Assembly: GCA_934700345.1 (NCBI GenBank)
Contig: CAKUXP010000018.1
Span: forward strand, 1-61,408
Direction of reading: 5' to 3'
From: an uncultured Fibrobacter sp.
GTDB taxonomy: Bacteria; Fibrobacterota; Fibrobacteria; Fibrobacterales; Fibrobacteraceae
DNA length: 61,408 nucleotides
The notes under the pieces were generated by a model. The model did not search any database and was not told where the DNA came from. It was given only the letters and a program-made list of their open reading frames with translations. Shown here in pieces: positions 43,301-51,914 of this stretch; within the stretch, counting starts at the first letter, position 1; each line of letters starts with the position of its first letter. Position numbers and translations under genes: made by a program.

Positions 43301-46300
43301 GCTTGGGAATACATAGGCATAGAGAGAAATTTAGTGTTGTTGTCGGTGTTTTAATTGCTAGCCGTGGTAGGGACATTTATCGCTATAGTAGTGGAAATAA
43401 TGGAATCTCGTATAGAATTAAATTTTTCCCTTTGACGTTTGATCAGAACAATAATAACGCTTCTCTACAAATAGTTTTAGATCCGTGGCACGAGGTTGTT
43501 GCGTGGGATTCTTACGAAAGTGATAACCATTTACCAATAGGAATGGAAATAAAAATTTTTGATGAAATTCAATTTGTCCAAAATTATAATAATCGTTTTG
43601 ATGATCTTGCTGGGCATGTGAGCTATACTGGTTGGACTGATTTTTGGAATGATGAAAAAGTAAACGATTTAAAAATCTGGAAAGGTAATTGTGGAAAAAC
43701 ACCTGTGTATTGGGAGGCTTCTAATAGGGAATTTTATGACTATGACAATTATTTCAGGTTGATAAATGAAAAATTGAAGAATGTTGGTTGTACCGTATCC
43801 CAAAACTATGAGAAAAAAGGAAATGAAAAATTTACTTGTTCTGTTGATGATTATGATGCGCATAAAAATATGTTGACGGTAGAAGCTAAACCTTTGCAGG
43901 GTAAAACTGCTTTTGCATATGGGAATTATAGTTGTAAAGATGAGTATGTTTTTTGCGATAATGCTCATCATGGTAGTAAAGAGAATGTTGGTGTAAATCT
44001 AACTTTGCGAGTCAATGAGATATATTGGAATCCTCAATACGGCTACAACAATTTGGCGAATACTTTTACACGATTTGATGCGGAAAATATCGCTTTATTC
44101 GACAATGAAGGATACTGTAGTTTGCAAGATAGCCCTTGCAAGGTTTTTGATGGAAAAAAATGGATTGTTGATAAAAAAGAGGGAAAGTTGACCGCTTTTG
44201 AAGCGGAAGAATTGTCTATGGTCCGAAAGGCGGAAAACCCTTTACTGTTTTCCGACGAATATGGGTTAAATGATGAATTATCGGAATCTATCTATTCTGT
44301 AAAATTTTACAATGCGAAAAACGCTCCGGTTCCATTTAAAGCGGCTATAACATGGAATGAAAACGAGAAATTTAACCGGCTTGACTTGGATAGCGATGAT
44401 GTTGGCGAAGATTCTATTGTAACCCCGAAAATAAAAGATCCGTTGTCGCTTTCTTTTTATGTGGCGCCGAAAATGTCCGTTTTGAATGCCGCAAAATCAT
44501 CTAAAGATATTGTGACGGACTATCCGTTTTTGAGTGGCGATTTTTCCAGTATTGAAAATTCGATACAAGTAAAATGTGGTGATTGTAAGTTTTATCGCGG
44601 TCTCGCTTCGGGATTGCATTTTAGGGTTGGGGATTGGAGTGTGGAAAATTGGAGTGATAATTTTGAGAGCGAGGGCTTGATCAAGAATCCTTTGACGGCG
44701 ACGGAGGCTTCTCCCAGATTGTTTGCATCGTTAGATAATTTGGATTCCTATTATCCGGAAAGGAATGTACTGAACAGTAGTTATACTTACCGGGTGAAAG
44801 AAGAAGATTCGAAAGAGCTAGACTATTGGAAAGTTCCCGAAAGCATATTTTTAGAGACAAAGCCTAATAAAGACAGGTCGGTAATTGATAATGGAAATGT
44901 TCCTAGCGGAGATTTTCGTTTGCAAATTACAACACCTGGTTGGAACCCTGAAGAAAATGAAGGCGTATGGAGTGCAAAAAATGAAGGGGAAACTTGCAAA
45001 TCAACCGCTTCATTCATTTGGTCTTGGCAAAAGCCTTGGAATTATAACCGAAGTGATTTGGACCATAAAATTTCTCTTGATGATGTAGAAAAACAGGATT
45101 CTAGCGATGAAATTCTTGACAAGCCTTGGATGAAAAAAGTGGAAATAGGAAAGCCTTATATATATGTGCGAGGCTCGGAGGGAGAACGCGAATCAAGTGG
45201 AGAAAGAAAATTACACTCGTATTATACTGCAGAATACGATGACAATGGAAAACAATTCTCCGTGAGTCGAAGACATCCTGTAAATTACAATGTTCGCGAG
45301 CCAGAAAAGCTTACGCTTAGAGGGCGTGTTCCCGGAAAAGATCAAAAATGGAATCTATTTTATGTCCAAAATGGAATTCAGCACTTTTTAAAATCTGGGA
45401 TACAGGATACGATCCCTGTTGAAGAGCCTTATCCCATCTTAGATTATTCTGAAATGAATCGTCTTCAGGGAAATACATCCTTTTTCCTTACCTATGGCGG
45501 AACAAAAGGGCAAACGTATTTTCGCCAGCTCGATATGCATGTCGGGAGTCTTTTGAAATCGGGAGAAGGTGGCGTCGCTCAATCTATGTATGGAGAAATT
45601 TCTGTCGATTTTGAACCTGGAACTTGGGGTGAAAATGATGTGGATGTTACGGTTCGAACGATTCCGAAGGCTGGCGAGTATAATTTTGAAGCATTTAAAA
45701 ATTTAGATGTTGTTGGTCCTGTTATCGAGATTTTGCCGTCCCATGACTTTTCGAAATTGCCTGACTCTCTTTGGCCATTGATTCATGTAAGATTACAGTG
45801 TCATGTTGTGAATGAGGTGAATCCGGTGGAGCTTCAGATATTTAAACCTGATTTTGCCACGATGAAAATGATGCCGTTAGAAAGTCAAAATGTGATTGCC
45901 TTTGATAAAAATAACAATATACTTGCTTGGGATGATCCTAGTTTTGACGCCAAGTGTGGGGCTATTGAAATAGCGGCTAAGACGAAATCTTTTTCTACAT
46001 TTGTTGTTTTAGATAGCGAATCTGTGAAAAATATAGAATTGACGGATACAAGTTTAACGGAAAAATATGACATTCAGTGTGGCGAGATGCCGATGGATAG
46101 CCTTTGGATGGGGACTGCTAATGGTTGGCTGGAGTACCCTTATCCGTGCTCAGGCAAGAGTAATTACTTGCTGCAGCTGCGTTCGGGAACCGCTGTCGTT
46201 GCGGAACATCAAGCTGCTTCTACAAGTCCAATTGTGTGGAATGTTCGCCAATCGGATATCGTTTCGATGGAGAATTTTTATGATTCTCGGATGACCATTT

Positions 46301-48861
46301 ATGGGGTAGATGGCAAAACAGCCCAATTCCGTGGACCGATGGTTCGTATGGATTCCATTGCTCCGGTGATAAGCGATGTGGAAATTTCTGTCGTGGAAAG
46401 TCATGAAGACCGGATTTTGCAGGTGGATGTTTCTGCGACCGATTTGGGTTCTGGAATTTCTAAAACTCGTTTGGATGTTTATTTCGGTGGCAATCTTCTT
46501 GAAAGTCGGACCGTTTTTGGAAAGGAACATTTGGCGGAAAATTTTGTGCTGAACAGAAACGTCCTGTATGGTTGTATTGGTTGCAAGGCAACTGTGAATG
46601 TCTTTGTGGAAGATTACGGTCATAACTATGCCAAAGCGACATTACAATCGGAAAGGCTTTATCCTTACCCTCTGTCGCTTGTTTTGTGGTATCCACTTTC
46701 TGAAGGAGCGGGAATAACAGCTTTCGAGGCTACTGGAAACGGTCCGAATATCGATCTTTCTGGAATGAAGTTACCCTGGCAGAATGGAAAAAATCTCAGA
46801 TTGTTTGCTGGAGATAAGGCTGTCGGCAAAGGTAATATGCAAATTTTAGATTCCTTGGTTTCATTCAGCATTGAACTTGAACTGACTGTGGGACATTCTG
46901 CAGGAACCGTATTGGGTTGGCAGGGTGATGATGCGTGGAGGATAGGTGTAGATTCTGTTGGGCATTATTACTTGGAAACTACATCGGAAAGAATAACTTT
47001 CCATACAAAAGCGGAACGAAACATAAGAAACCACATTGTTTTGACTATTGATCAAAATCGGGTTTGTTTTTACAAGAATGGTTCTTTTGTAGAAAATCAG
47101 GTTTTGTCATCGCATTTAGTTTTTGGAGATGGTGGGAAACCATTGCTAGGTAGAATTGGAAATTCCAAGTCAATTGTCGGAGAGGTGTCCGATGTAAGAA
47201 TCTATCGGTCTGTACTTACTTCTTCGCAAGTCTCCGATTTATATCGAGATGGCTTGGATTTGGCTTCGGGAGATGTTCTTGCTGTTCGTGCTGTAACATT
47301 AGAACGAGGAAATCTTGCGGTCGATCAGTCCTGTGGCGTGGCGGGAATGGCTTATCTTCGTCAAAGGACTGCTATTGATGTGGATAAAATGACATGGAAT
47401 GTTAGAGCCAAGGCTGGACGTTATAAACTCTACTTATTGTCCTTGAATTATGCTTCGGAAGTATCTGAAGTAGAAGTTTTTGTAAATGGAGTTTCTCGGG
47501 GAATCTATACGGTTGAATCGACCGGGCTTTGGAAGAGTGTTCGTGTGGATGATTTAACTTTGGGACTTGTTGCCGGAGAGAATCGTATCGCCATTCGTCC
47601 GATAGGGAACCTTGGAATTGCAGCCCTTGCTCTTGTTGATGAAACAAAAAATCTTTCGGCTGAGATAATAAACTATGGGGAGCAGGAATGGAAAAATCCT
47701 GATGCGCGTGTTTTGGTGCAGATGCATTATGAAAATCAAGGCGATGTTTCCTGGATTAGACCAAAATTTCAATTGAAAAATCTAACTGATTCCGCTTTCT
47801 CCGGTACTCGGATTCGGTATTATTACCATGGTGAGGGGGCGAATGTACAGGCGACTTCTTTCTATCCGAGTGCACCGATGTCTGTTGTTCCCGATGCTGG
47901 AGGTTCTTTTTATGGAGAACTGGAATTGACTGAGTCAATACCGGCTTATGGAACGCCTTATTTTGGAAATGGCCCTCAAATAGGCTTGCACCGAGTTGAT
48001 TATTATTTCCCGTGGAATACGGACGATGATCCGAGCTATGCGGAAGAAGCGAAAAATACTTATGCGGAGGCAAAAGGCGTTGCATTGCTTGACGCGGACG
48101 GTTTCCTTTTAAACGATTGGAGTTGTTATGATGCGAACGGTCCGATGGATCAAAAACGAAAAAGCGCTCGAGTTCTTGCAAAGGATTCAAAATTGGGGTC
48201 TAATCAGTCCAGTCTTGTAACGATGCTCGTCGAAAATACAGGAAAGGCGCCCATAGATGGCTTTGAAATTCGTTACTACTATCGGGATGATTCTGGGGAA
48301 CAAGAATTAGATGTTTATAGCAGCCCGTTTGCTGAAGGGCGTAGGATTGCTGCCGGTGGTAACCTTTATTATGTGTCATTCCTTTATTCAAATACGATTC
48401 TCAATCCTGGCGAAAAATCCGATTTTGGAAATGGCGTAAGTTTTGAAATTCACTATCCCGGATGGGCCGCTGAATTTGATGCGTCTGACGATCCGTCACA
48501 TTACGGTCTTGGAAACAATGATTTGTCTGTGGCTGATTCGGCGCTTGTACTCGATTTGAAAGGCAACTTGTTATGGGGGAAAGTTCCCCAGCCTAGATTT
48601 AGCGATGATTTTCAGACGCGAGATGTTTATGAAGATTTGATCGATGTCGAAGGTGATGTCGTCTATGTAAATGTTTCCCAAAAGGGGACTTATACGCTTG
48701 AAACGGTGAATGCCGTCGGAATGCCTCTTGTTCTCCTGTTTAGCGGGGTATGGGGCGAAGGCGAACATTCCGTTTCTCTAGCAAACTACACATTCACGCC
48801 GGGGAGTTATCTTGTTCTTCGTCGAGGAAGCGAGATACTTTCTTGGAAACTTTTCAGATAA
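37384..48861 (+). CDS. Giant multidomain surface protein (3825 residues)
   Basis: An N-terminal signal peptide is followed by an alpha/beta-hydrolase-like region resembling PGAP1-type lipases (residues about 25-260), with LVAREYIQG and FFDTPHEGTGFAD. The nucleophile elbow reads S140-E-G-V-C-G where GHSMGG is expected, so the usual Ser is Gly142 and the domain may be inactive. Many Ig-like repeats fill the middle; one near 1820-1890 resembles the FlgD Ig domain. Near the end are a LamG-like lectin domain (about 3097-3292), a CBM6/35-like domain (about 3300-3420), two CBM3-like sandwiches with IRYYY motifs (about 3432-3559 and 3592-3725) and a C-terminal sorting-like domain. It is probably an adhesin or carbohydrate-binding surface protein. 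ATG 37384 is preferred over TTG 37378. Confidence 0.82.
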   Translation: MHKGGIFAFIFLYFFFSHSFGSVESYRNSLFIFLSDKDGSSNPYAKSGVYDYVSTRITGDIGNLYPYSIDVSSRSASDLSSIFSNHESNSVFAKALEYWFENSSDSLLLNWKKRCGNKCALTDLKKIRPDILPLRYIIISEGVCGLVAREYIQGSDYAGDISKVLFFDTPHEGTGFADQALFQGLGGYSLKKPDIKNLSALIPLTLSAYVFGGLDALQDAVISVVQSVVLGMAQNAGNISTAFSESALFGEYAENSDALWYLAQDASFDDKKYADIIAASKAEVKANIGEIQWLNSTGMKTGFGSPSYSIVYSYGFPTVGNGRRTYNDFGEQVKNHIPKEKLKQVFVDSLKNVLLSAGIDESDVRESVSNLADELLKGELSSEGRKIVGEFVEKYQSLGNVLDDSKLLGYIQGLSELRSLKINMDDLPGSALKILRVLEKFIPETYKSELYSVFIENFSPEIADVLGNAANCAVSKGSLRNCVLAGLSVSAKNLSNYGLNFFDEGIFDVPVYSAYGLNVSSFKNASVSRVGYDLGNYIENNSRLKEYKELLSNVGRLETVRNKLDVGLRAGCNLLMSPYDEICKAAAFAANVVLIADMSGKTAKLAQNIETLKDNKHLSLSAAVKKTDSFSYEGLDEKISFDYPDLEKLLFDSPKISMASIFKRGNEDNALDSIIPLMLFGTCESDIYDIASLENNCQVIDNGEKISQDSQNVSLYASSFAEETAVSAAVGDKLLSVKDIRFNADVKQSTPLEVLNYWKWKAPTVRKYIYEYRFVVDDLQPDSLRQIMLDFNAGVRMAYERKGDAWVARLRVGGGEWSKAVAVSNPVRSDGLFVFRPKEFFDLDFDDEEHLLSSIQKEGPNMVNLYVVNKLGMTGTAEFTYLFESTPPLLEQGWPRAFATLSRIDNPYIYFNKQDGVPNFSDMSVSLICFDTGNESVGNVNAKYELIDETRGTYKISADIESLWSSDSLRSGNYILEWNVGILDDQNKRTSAKLRTMVYIDRDVPDIELSLKQKDISGKNIADSWGAVINNGPESDRFLRALRIFVEKRDGSTIPVKSIKDNSEQVISFGWQKGIPEFEGKAKLIVQAIDYAYPSEEFENLLADSIKGDEFLLWDKLARKNESGNYVFADGFNGVLLETEIVIDTTAPMISDNSLVATILHGDLHGDYPVFIFQNDKMRLGINDTLKFSFDIKEELLGRDSTTISVQLLFNDENHDIHKVYNRNIALSATNKSFRFIEPKANRLQDGIYDVSIKLTDNVGNTFDTTVYKGLVVDRIAPVVTELMNGNVSFSDISELRKSKAYVSQIADEEFNRTELSCYAKVSVEEKNTGWFFVGKELSSQNGNSNIPFEFSLQDKISDLPNGLWTVRFGCFDDVGNYGEAVDFFGMGRRYPRITFPEEGMGDYFGEQVLIEGTTPNPIVKNRDDKNASFSMEWCKIDLSECSSENVSYLTRTVSEQPKALAIWNTNGLKGSYVIRLKVRGCDYSEENCDSAITERIVSFADGITGEEINKEALPKLVLEDLPKEQVPASDASIRLKLDGFDTSKWSMNVGIEVQSPKDSSVFVPAKNVFFGTVMTSPFNGEPPVKKDGLSVWQTGKTWNVFWKGMAESSAEAIVPQLSLKYQKETVRFAGSESSLPQEDVSVAMPVIGGENIEIPAYNASRNWIIEGREILIQFESDSAFIVDISSVKDGKNKIYCGKNSVIAGNVISMSKESPVLYVYPQQYTSNIVWNGLTQENLYPGGSEVRLHAYAYQKNDKTKLIFCESSWNQLVEDFSIITDERAMKEFYVGLSSDETNSENAFALSKFSFEFGIAGQPAYVSAEIIGPNGKVVRKLMDNRFLLAGTSKTAYSVSWDGMSETGFAMMEEGDYELKITAKRGDKEKTLSHEFELVLANKLIPAPTEVVKEGEYPAELMADEAVLDKMGNLRYYGNPDYLLEADVTAVTLPSSQREIEYHWTMDGVQHPVFFEKNRYSLGIHRHREKFSVVVGVLIASRGRDIYRYSSGNNGISYRIKFFPLTFDQNNNNASLQIVLDPWHEVVAWDSYESDNHLPIGMEIKIFDEIQFVQNYNNRFDDLAGHVSYTGWTDFWNDEKVNDLKIWKGNCGKTPVYWEASNREFYDYDNYFRLINEKLKNVGCTVSQNYEKKGNEKFTCSVDDYDAHKNMLTVEAKPLQGKTAFAYGNYSCKDEYVFCDNAHHGSKENVGVNLTLRVNEIYWNPQYGYNNLANTFTRFDAENIALFDNEGYCSLQDSPCKVFDGKKWIVDKKEGKLTAFEAEELSMVRKAENPLLFSDEYGLNDELSESIYSVKFYNAKNAPVPFKAAITWNENEKFNRLDLDSDDVGEDSIVTPKIKDPLSLSFYVAPKMSVLNAAKSSKDIVTDYPFLSGDFSSIENSIQVKCGDCKFYRGLASGLHFRVGDWSVENWSDNFESEGLIKNPLTATEASPRLFASLDNLDSYYPERNVLNSSYTYRVKEEDSKELDYWKVPESIFLETKPNKDRSVIDNGNVPSGDFRLQITTPGWNPEENEGVWSAKNEGETCKSTASFIWSWQKPWNYNRSDLDHKISLDDVEKQDSSDEILDKPWMKKVEIGKPYIYVRGSEGERESSGERKLHSYYTAEYDDNGKQFSVSRRHPVNYNVREPEKLTLRGRVPGKDQKWNLFYVQNGIQHFLKSGIQDTIPVEEPYPILDYSEMNRLQGNTSFFLTYGGTKGQTYFRQLDMHVGSLLKSGEGGVAQSMYGEISVDFEPGTWGENDVDVTVRTIPKAGEYNFEAFKNLDVVGPVIEILPSHDFSKLPDSLWPLIHVRLQCHVVNEVNPVELQIFKPDFATMKMMPLESQNVIAFDKNNNILAWDDPSFDAKCGAIEIAAKTKSFSTFVVLDSESVKNIELTDTSLTEKYDIQCGEMPMDSLWMGTANGWLEYPYPCSGKSNYLLQLRSGTAVVAEHQAASTSPIVWNVRQSDIVSMENFYDSRMTIYGVDGKTAQFRGPMVRMDSIAPVISDVEISVVESHEDRILQVDVSATDLGSGISKTRLDVYFGGNLLESRTVFGKEHLAENFVLNRNVLYGCIGCKATVNVFVEDYGHNYAKATLQSERLYPYPLSLVLWYPLSEGAGITAFEATGNGPNIDLSGMKLPWQNGKNLRLFAGDKAVGKGNMQILDSLVSFSIELELTVGHSAGTVLGWQGDDAWRIGVDSVGHYYLETTSERITFHTKAERNIRNHIVLTIDQNRVCFYKNGSFVENQVLSSHLVFGDGGKPLLGRIGNSKSIVGEVSDVRIYRSVLTSSQVSDLYRDGLDLASGDVLAVRAVTLERGNLAVDQSCGVAGMAYLRQRTAIDVDKMTWNVRAKAGRYKLYLLSLNYASEVSEVEVFVNGVSRGIYTVESTGLWKSVRVDDLTLGLVAGENRIAIRPIGNLGIAALALVDETKNLSAEIINYGEQEWKNPDARVLVQMHYENQGDVSWIRPKFQLKNLTDSAFSGTRIRYYYHGEGANVQATSFYPSAPMSVVPDAGGSFYGELELTESIPAYGTPYFGNGPQIGLHRVDYYFPWNTDDDPSYAEEAKNTYAEAKGVALLDADGFLLNDWSCYDANGPMDQKRKSARVLAKDSKLGSNQSSLVTMLVENTGKAPIDGFEIRYYYRDDSGEQELDVYSSPFAEGRRIAAGGNLYYVSFLYSNTILNPGEKSDFGNGVSFEIHYPGWAAEFDASDDPSHYGLGNNDLSVADSALVLDLKGNLLWGKVPQPRFSDDFQTRDVYEDLIDVEGDVVYVNVSQKGTYTLETVNAVGMPLVLLFSGVWGEGEHSVSLANYTFTPGSYLVLRRGSEILSWKLFR

Positions 48862-48871
48862 GGAGTTCACC

Positions 48872-49594
48872 ATGAAAACAACAGAGCTTAAGTTATTCCG
48901 GGATTGTAAGGCGGTAGGCGCTATCGTTGGAATCGGCTTTTTATTGCTTGCGTTAAACGCTTGCACTACCGATGCCGACAGCTTTGATGCGGCGACGGTT
49001 TGTCCTGCGGAGGGAACAAACATTTACGGGATGCCTAACCGCGGAACATTTATCGATGAACGCGATGGACGAGAGTATGCCTATATTACAGTAGGCGAAC
49101 AAGTTTGGATGAATGATAATCTTAAATTTCAGATGGAAAAAAGTGTATGTTTTGAAGGATTGGAAGAAAACTGTGAAAAATTTGGTAGGTTATATGCCAT
49201 ACAATATGGAGTGAACGAGAAAGGTGTATCTGACAGTACTTATGGTTTTTTAAATGATTCTGTAGTCAATGGAGCTTGCCCTGAAAATTGGCATATTCCA
49301 ACTCTTTCTGAATGGGAGATTCTTATAAAGAAAACAGGAGGACGTGAGAATGTACAAGAGGACAAATGCTTGCTTGTTTCGCCCTATTCTCAAGGAGGTG
49401 TTGCGTATAACGAGGGATCTAGTCGCAATATTGCATATTCTAATGGAGGTCAAATTTGGTGGACGCAGACCGTAGGGTCTTCGCTCACTATAATGGGTTC
49501 ACCGACGGTTTATTATTTGAATTTTGGACTTCGCGATGCATGTGTGTTAGAAACTGCATCGGCCTATTTTCCCATCCGCTGCATAAAGGATTGA
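48872..49594 (+). CDS. FISUMP-domain lipoprotein 2
   Basis: This 240-residue lipoprotein has a signal peptide with lipobox LLALNAC and a FISUMP domain: RGTFIDERDGREYAYITVG, QVWMNDNLKF, CPENWHIPTLSEWEIL and the final IRCIKD. It is a clear paralog of the lipoprotein at 36690, and the two bracket the giant surface gene. AAGGAG overlapping the stop of the giant gene is its ribosome site; it starts 10 bp after that stop. An in-frame TTG at 48812 is not a credible start because the signal peptide begins at 48872. Confidence 0.9.
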   Translation: MKTTELKLFRDCKAVGAIVGIGFLLLALNACTTDADSFDAATVCPAEGTNIYGMPNRGTFIDERDGREYAYITVGEQVWMNDNLKFQMEKSVCFEGLEENCEKFGRLYAIQYGVNEKGVSDSTYGFLNDSVVNGACPENWHIPTLSEWEILIKKTGGRENVQEDKCLLVSPYSQGGVAYNEGSSRNIAYSNGGQIWWTQTVGSSLTIMGSPTVYYLNFGLRDACVLETASAYFPIRCIKD

Positions 49595-49596
49595 AG

Positions 49597-50238
49597 ATGC
49601 GAAAAATTTTATGGTCGATCGCTTTGTCTATTTCGATTGTTCAAGCGTTAACTTTGGAAAATGTGCGGGCGGATTTACGGAAAAGCATGATGGCGTCCGA
49701 TTCCGTTGAAATCGGAATCAGAACAACGGTTTCTTCTGCGGCGATGTCGAGTTCCCAGGGAATGACCATGTATCTTGTGCGGAAAGGTCTCGCGAAAATC
49801 TATGCGGAAGTCAAAATGCCCATGATGAACCAGCGGACGATAATCAACGGGAACCGAATGAAATCCATCGATTTGGATTCTCGGAAATATCAGGTTCTCC
49901 CCTATAACGGGGCGCCCTTTCCGGTGATGTCCTATGCGAACTTTAACCCGCTGGATTCGGGAGAATGGTCCGAACCGAGACTTGTTTCGGGAACTCTCTA
50001 TTCGATCAAAGGGGCGAAAGGAACGCTTTACTATGATTCAAAAAAGAAACGCATTGATAAAATGGAAGCGGAAGACTTGGAAAAATCGACATCGACGGAA
50101 TTTTCCTACGACGCGGAAAACAACTTGAAGACGATGACCATCCGAGTTTCTGTGCAAGGCATCGAAACCACTATTGTAACGGAAATTTTGAAACTTCGCC
50201 ACTCCAGGGATTTTCCGGATAGGCTGTTTGAATTTTGA
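49597..50238 (+). CDS. Small secreted protein, possibly LolA-like
   Basis: This 213-residue protein has a signal peptide (MRKILWSIALSISIVQA). The mature part is beta-rich with a fold-like pattern reminiscent of outer-membrane lipoprotein-sorting proteins of the LolA type: an early helix, then strands such as MTMYLVRKGLAKIYAEVKMP and GTLYYDSKKKRIDKMEAED. Similarity is weak, so this is a suggestion only. It starts 2 bp after the FISUMP gene stop and belongs to that operon. Confidence 0.65.
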   Translation: MRKILWSIALSISIVQALTLENVRADLRKSMMASDSVEIGIRTTVSSAAMSSSQGMTMYLVRKGLAKIYAEVKMPMMNQRTIINGNRMKSIDLDSRKYQVLPYNGAPFPVMSYANFNPLDSGEWSEPRLVSGTLYSIKGAKGTLYYDSKKKRIDKMEAEDLEKSTSTEFSYDAENNLKTMTIRVSVQGIETTIVTEILKLRHSRDFPDRLFEF

Positions 50239-50280
50239 CGCAAATTTTTGACTCCTACTTTTTCTTTTCCGCGCCTTTTC

Positions 50281-50286
50281 TATAAT
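50281..50286 (+). promoter_or_regulatory. -10 box 6 bp before the Mur ligase start codon
   Basis: A perfect TATAAT ends exactly 6 bp before the ATG at 50293. No Shine-Dalgarno is present, so the transcript would begin at or within a base or two of the start codon. No -35 with normal spacing was found. Confidence 0.45.
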
Positions 50287-50292
50287 ATCGCT

Positions 50293-51687
50293 ATGCTATC
50301 TCAAGACCAGTCTTTCTTTTTTGTCGGCGTTGCGGGTTCCGGCATGAGCGCGATTGCCGTGTACCTAGCGGGCAGGGGCTTTGCCGTTTCCGGTTCGGAC
50401 CGAAAGTTTTCGGGCGCGGACGGCAACGACATTCGGGCGAAGCTCGAAGCGGCGGGCGTTCGGACTTTTCCGCAGGATGGTTCGGGCGTTTGTCCGGGCC
50501 TTTCGGCAATTGTCGTGAGCACAGCCATCGAAGAGTCGAATCCGGATTTGAAACGCGCTCTGGAATTGGGCGTTCCCCGGATGCATCGGAGCGAGATGCT
50601 CGCTAAAATTTCGGAAAGCGTCAAGACGATTTGCGTCAGCGGAACAAGCGGCAAGAGCACGGTGACCGGGATGATTTGGCATATTCTGAACGAGGCGAAT
50701 CTTTCGCCTTCGCTGCTTTCCGGGGCGGGGCTTGTTTCGCTCGAAAGGCGCGGAATGCTCGGAAACGGAATCGCCGGAAAGGGTGAATGGCTTGTCGCGG
50801 AATCCGACGAAAGCGACGGGACGCTTGTCCGCTATTCGCCGGAAATCGGTGTCATCTTGAACATCGGAAAAGATCACAAGGAAATTTCCGAGCTGCAAAA
50901 AATCTTTGCGAAATTTTCGGAAAACATTACGGGTAAAGGCAAGACGCTGATCGTGAACGAAGCGGATGAACTCGCGAACGCCTTTAGCGTGAACCATCTG
51001 GATGATTTCGGGTTAGAGGCCAAGGCCGGTGTCCAGGGAATGGATTTTAGTCCCGAAGGCTATTCGATTACATTCCGCGTGCGCCATCTGGGAGAACTTG
51101 TTCGGTTCAAGGTGCCGCTTCCCGGTTTTCACAACATGATGAACGCGCTTGCCGCTGTCGCGGTTTCGCTCAAGGTCGGAGTCTCGCTCTGCAAGTGCGA
51201 CGAGGCGCTGGAATCTTTTGAAGGCATCCACCGTCGCCACCAGATTCTCGGAACATTTCACGGCGTTACCGTGGTCGATGACTTTGCGCATAATCCGGCA
51301 AAGATTGCGGCGAGTATTCGTGCCGCACAGGATTTCACGCAGGGACGCGTCATCGCTTATTTCCAGCCGCACGGATTCGGCCCGACCCGTTTTTTGCGGA
51401 ACGACCTGGTCGATGCGATTTCAAGAACGCTCCGCTCCCAGGATGCGATATTTTTGAGCGAAATTTATTACGCCGGCGGGACGGTTTCGCGGGACATTTC
51501 CTCTGCGGATCTGGTCGAAGACCTGAAACGGAAAAACGCGACCGCTTACTTTGTTTCTAACCGCGCCGAATGCGGAAGGGAAATGGTCCGCTTCTCAACA
51601 TCGGGTGATACGATTCTGATTATGGGAGCTCGCGACCCGAGCCTTTCGGATTTTGCCAAGACAGTTGCGAAGGAGCTTGAAAAATGA
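50293..51687 (+). CDS. MurC/Mpl-like Mur ligase
   Basis: This 464-residue protein belongs to the MurC/Mpl branch of Mur ligases, which attach an amino acid or peptide to UDP-N-acetylmuramate. The N-terminal nucleotide-binding domain has VGVAGSGMSAIA. The ATP loop is SGTSGKSTVTG at about 116-126; the usual His of GTHGKTT is replaced by Ser. ESDESDGTL and DDFAHNPAKI follow, and a GARDPSL segment lies near the end. The DDFAHNP and the P-loop variation fit Mpl, a peptidoglycan recycling ligase, or a lineage-specific MurC equally well. It overlaps xseB by 4 bp. Confidence 0.82.
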   Translation: MLSQDQSFFFVGVAGSGMSAIAVYLAGRGFAVSGSDRKFSGADGNDIRAKLEAAGVRTFPQDGSGVCPGLSAIVVSTAIEESNPDLKRALELGVPRMHRSEMLAKISESVKTICVSGTSGKSTVTGMIWHILNEANLSPSLLSGAGLVSLERRGMLGNGIAGKGEWLVAESDESDGTLVRYSPEIGVILNIGKDHKEISELQKIFAKFSENITGKGKTLIVNEADELANAFSVNHLDDFGLEAKAGVQGMDFSPEGYSITFRVRHLGELVRFKVPLPGFHNMMNALAAVAVSLKVGVSLCKCDEALESFEGIHRRHQILGTFHGVTVVDDFAHNPAKIAASIRAAQDFTQGRVIAYFQPHGFGPTRFLRNDLVDAISRTLRSQDAIFLSEIYYAGGTVSRDISSADLVEDLKRKNATAYFVSNRAECGREMVRFSTSGDTILIMGARDPSLSDFAKTVAKELEK

Positions 51688-51914
51688 GCGAACAGAATAA
51701 CCGCTACCAAAAGGCGATGAACCGGTTGGAAGAAATCCTTTCAAAAATCGATCGCAGCGACGTGAGCGTCGATGAACTCGCTTCCCAAGTGGAAGAGGCG
51801 ACGGAACTTCTCCGCGAATGCAAGACAATTCTTTCCGAGACGGAAAAGAATGTCCAGAACGCGTTGTCCGGTTTGAACGAGGAAACCGAAAAAGGTTCGG
51901 AAGAAAAGGCATGA
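51684..51914 (+). CDS. xseB: Exodeoxyribonuclease VII small subunit
   Basis: This 76-residue protein has the XseB pattern: YQKAMNRLEEILSKIDRSDVSVDELASQVEEATELLRECKTIL (key parts LEEILSKI and VEEATEL). It forms exonuclease VII with XseA and binds the large subunit through helical pairs. xseA is not in the window. It overlaps both neighbours by 4 bp (ATGA). Confidence 0.92.
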   Translation: MSEQNNRYQKAMNRLEEILSKIDRSDVSVDELASQVEEATELLRECKTILSETEKNVQNALSGLNEETEKGSEEKA

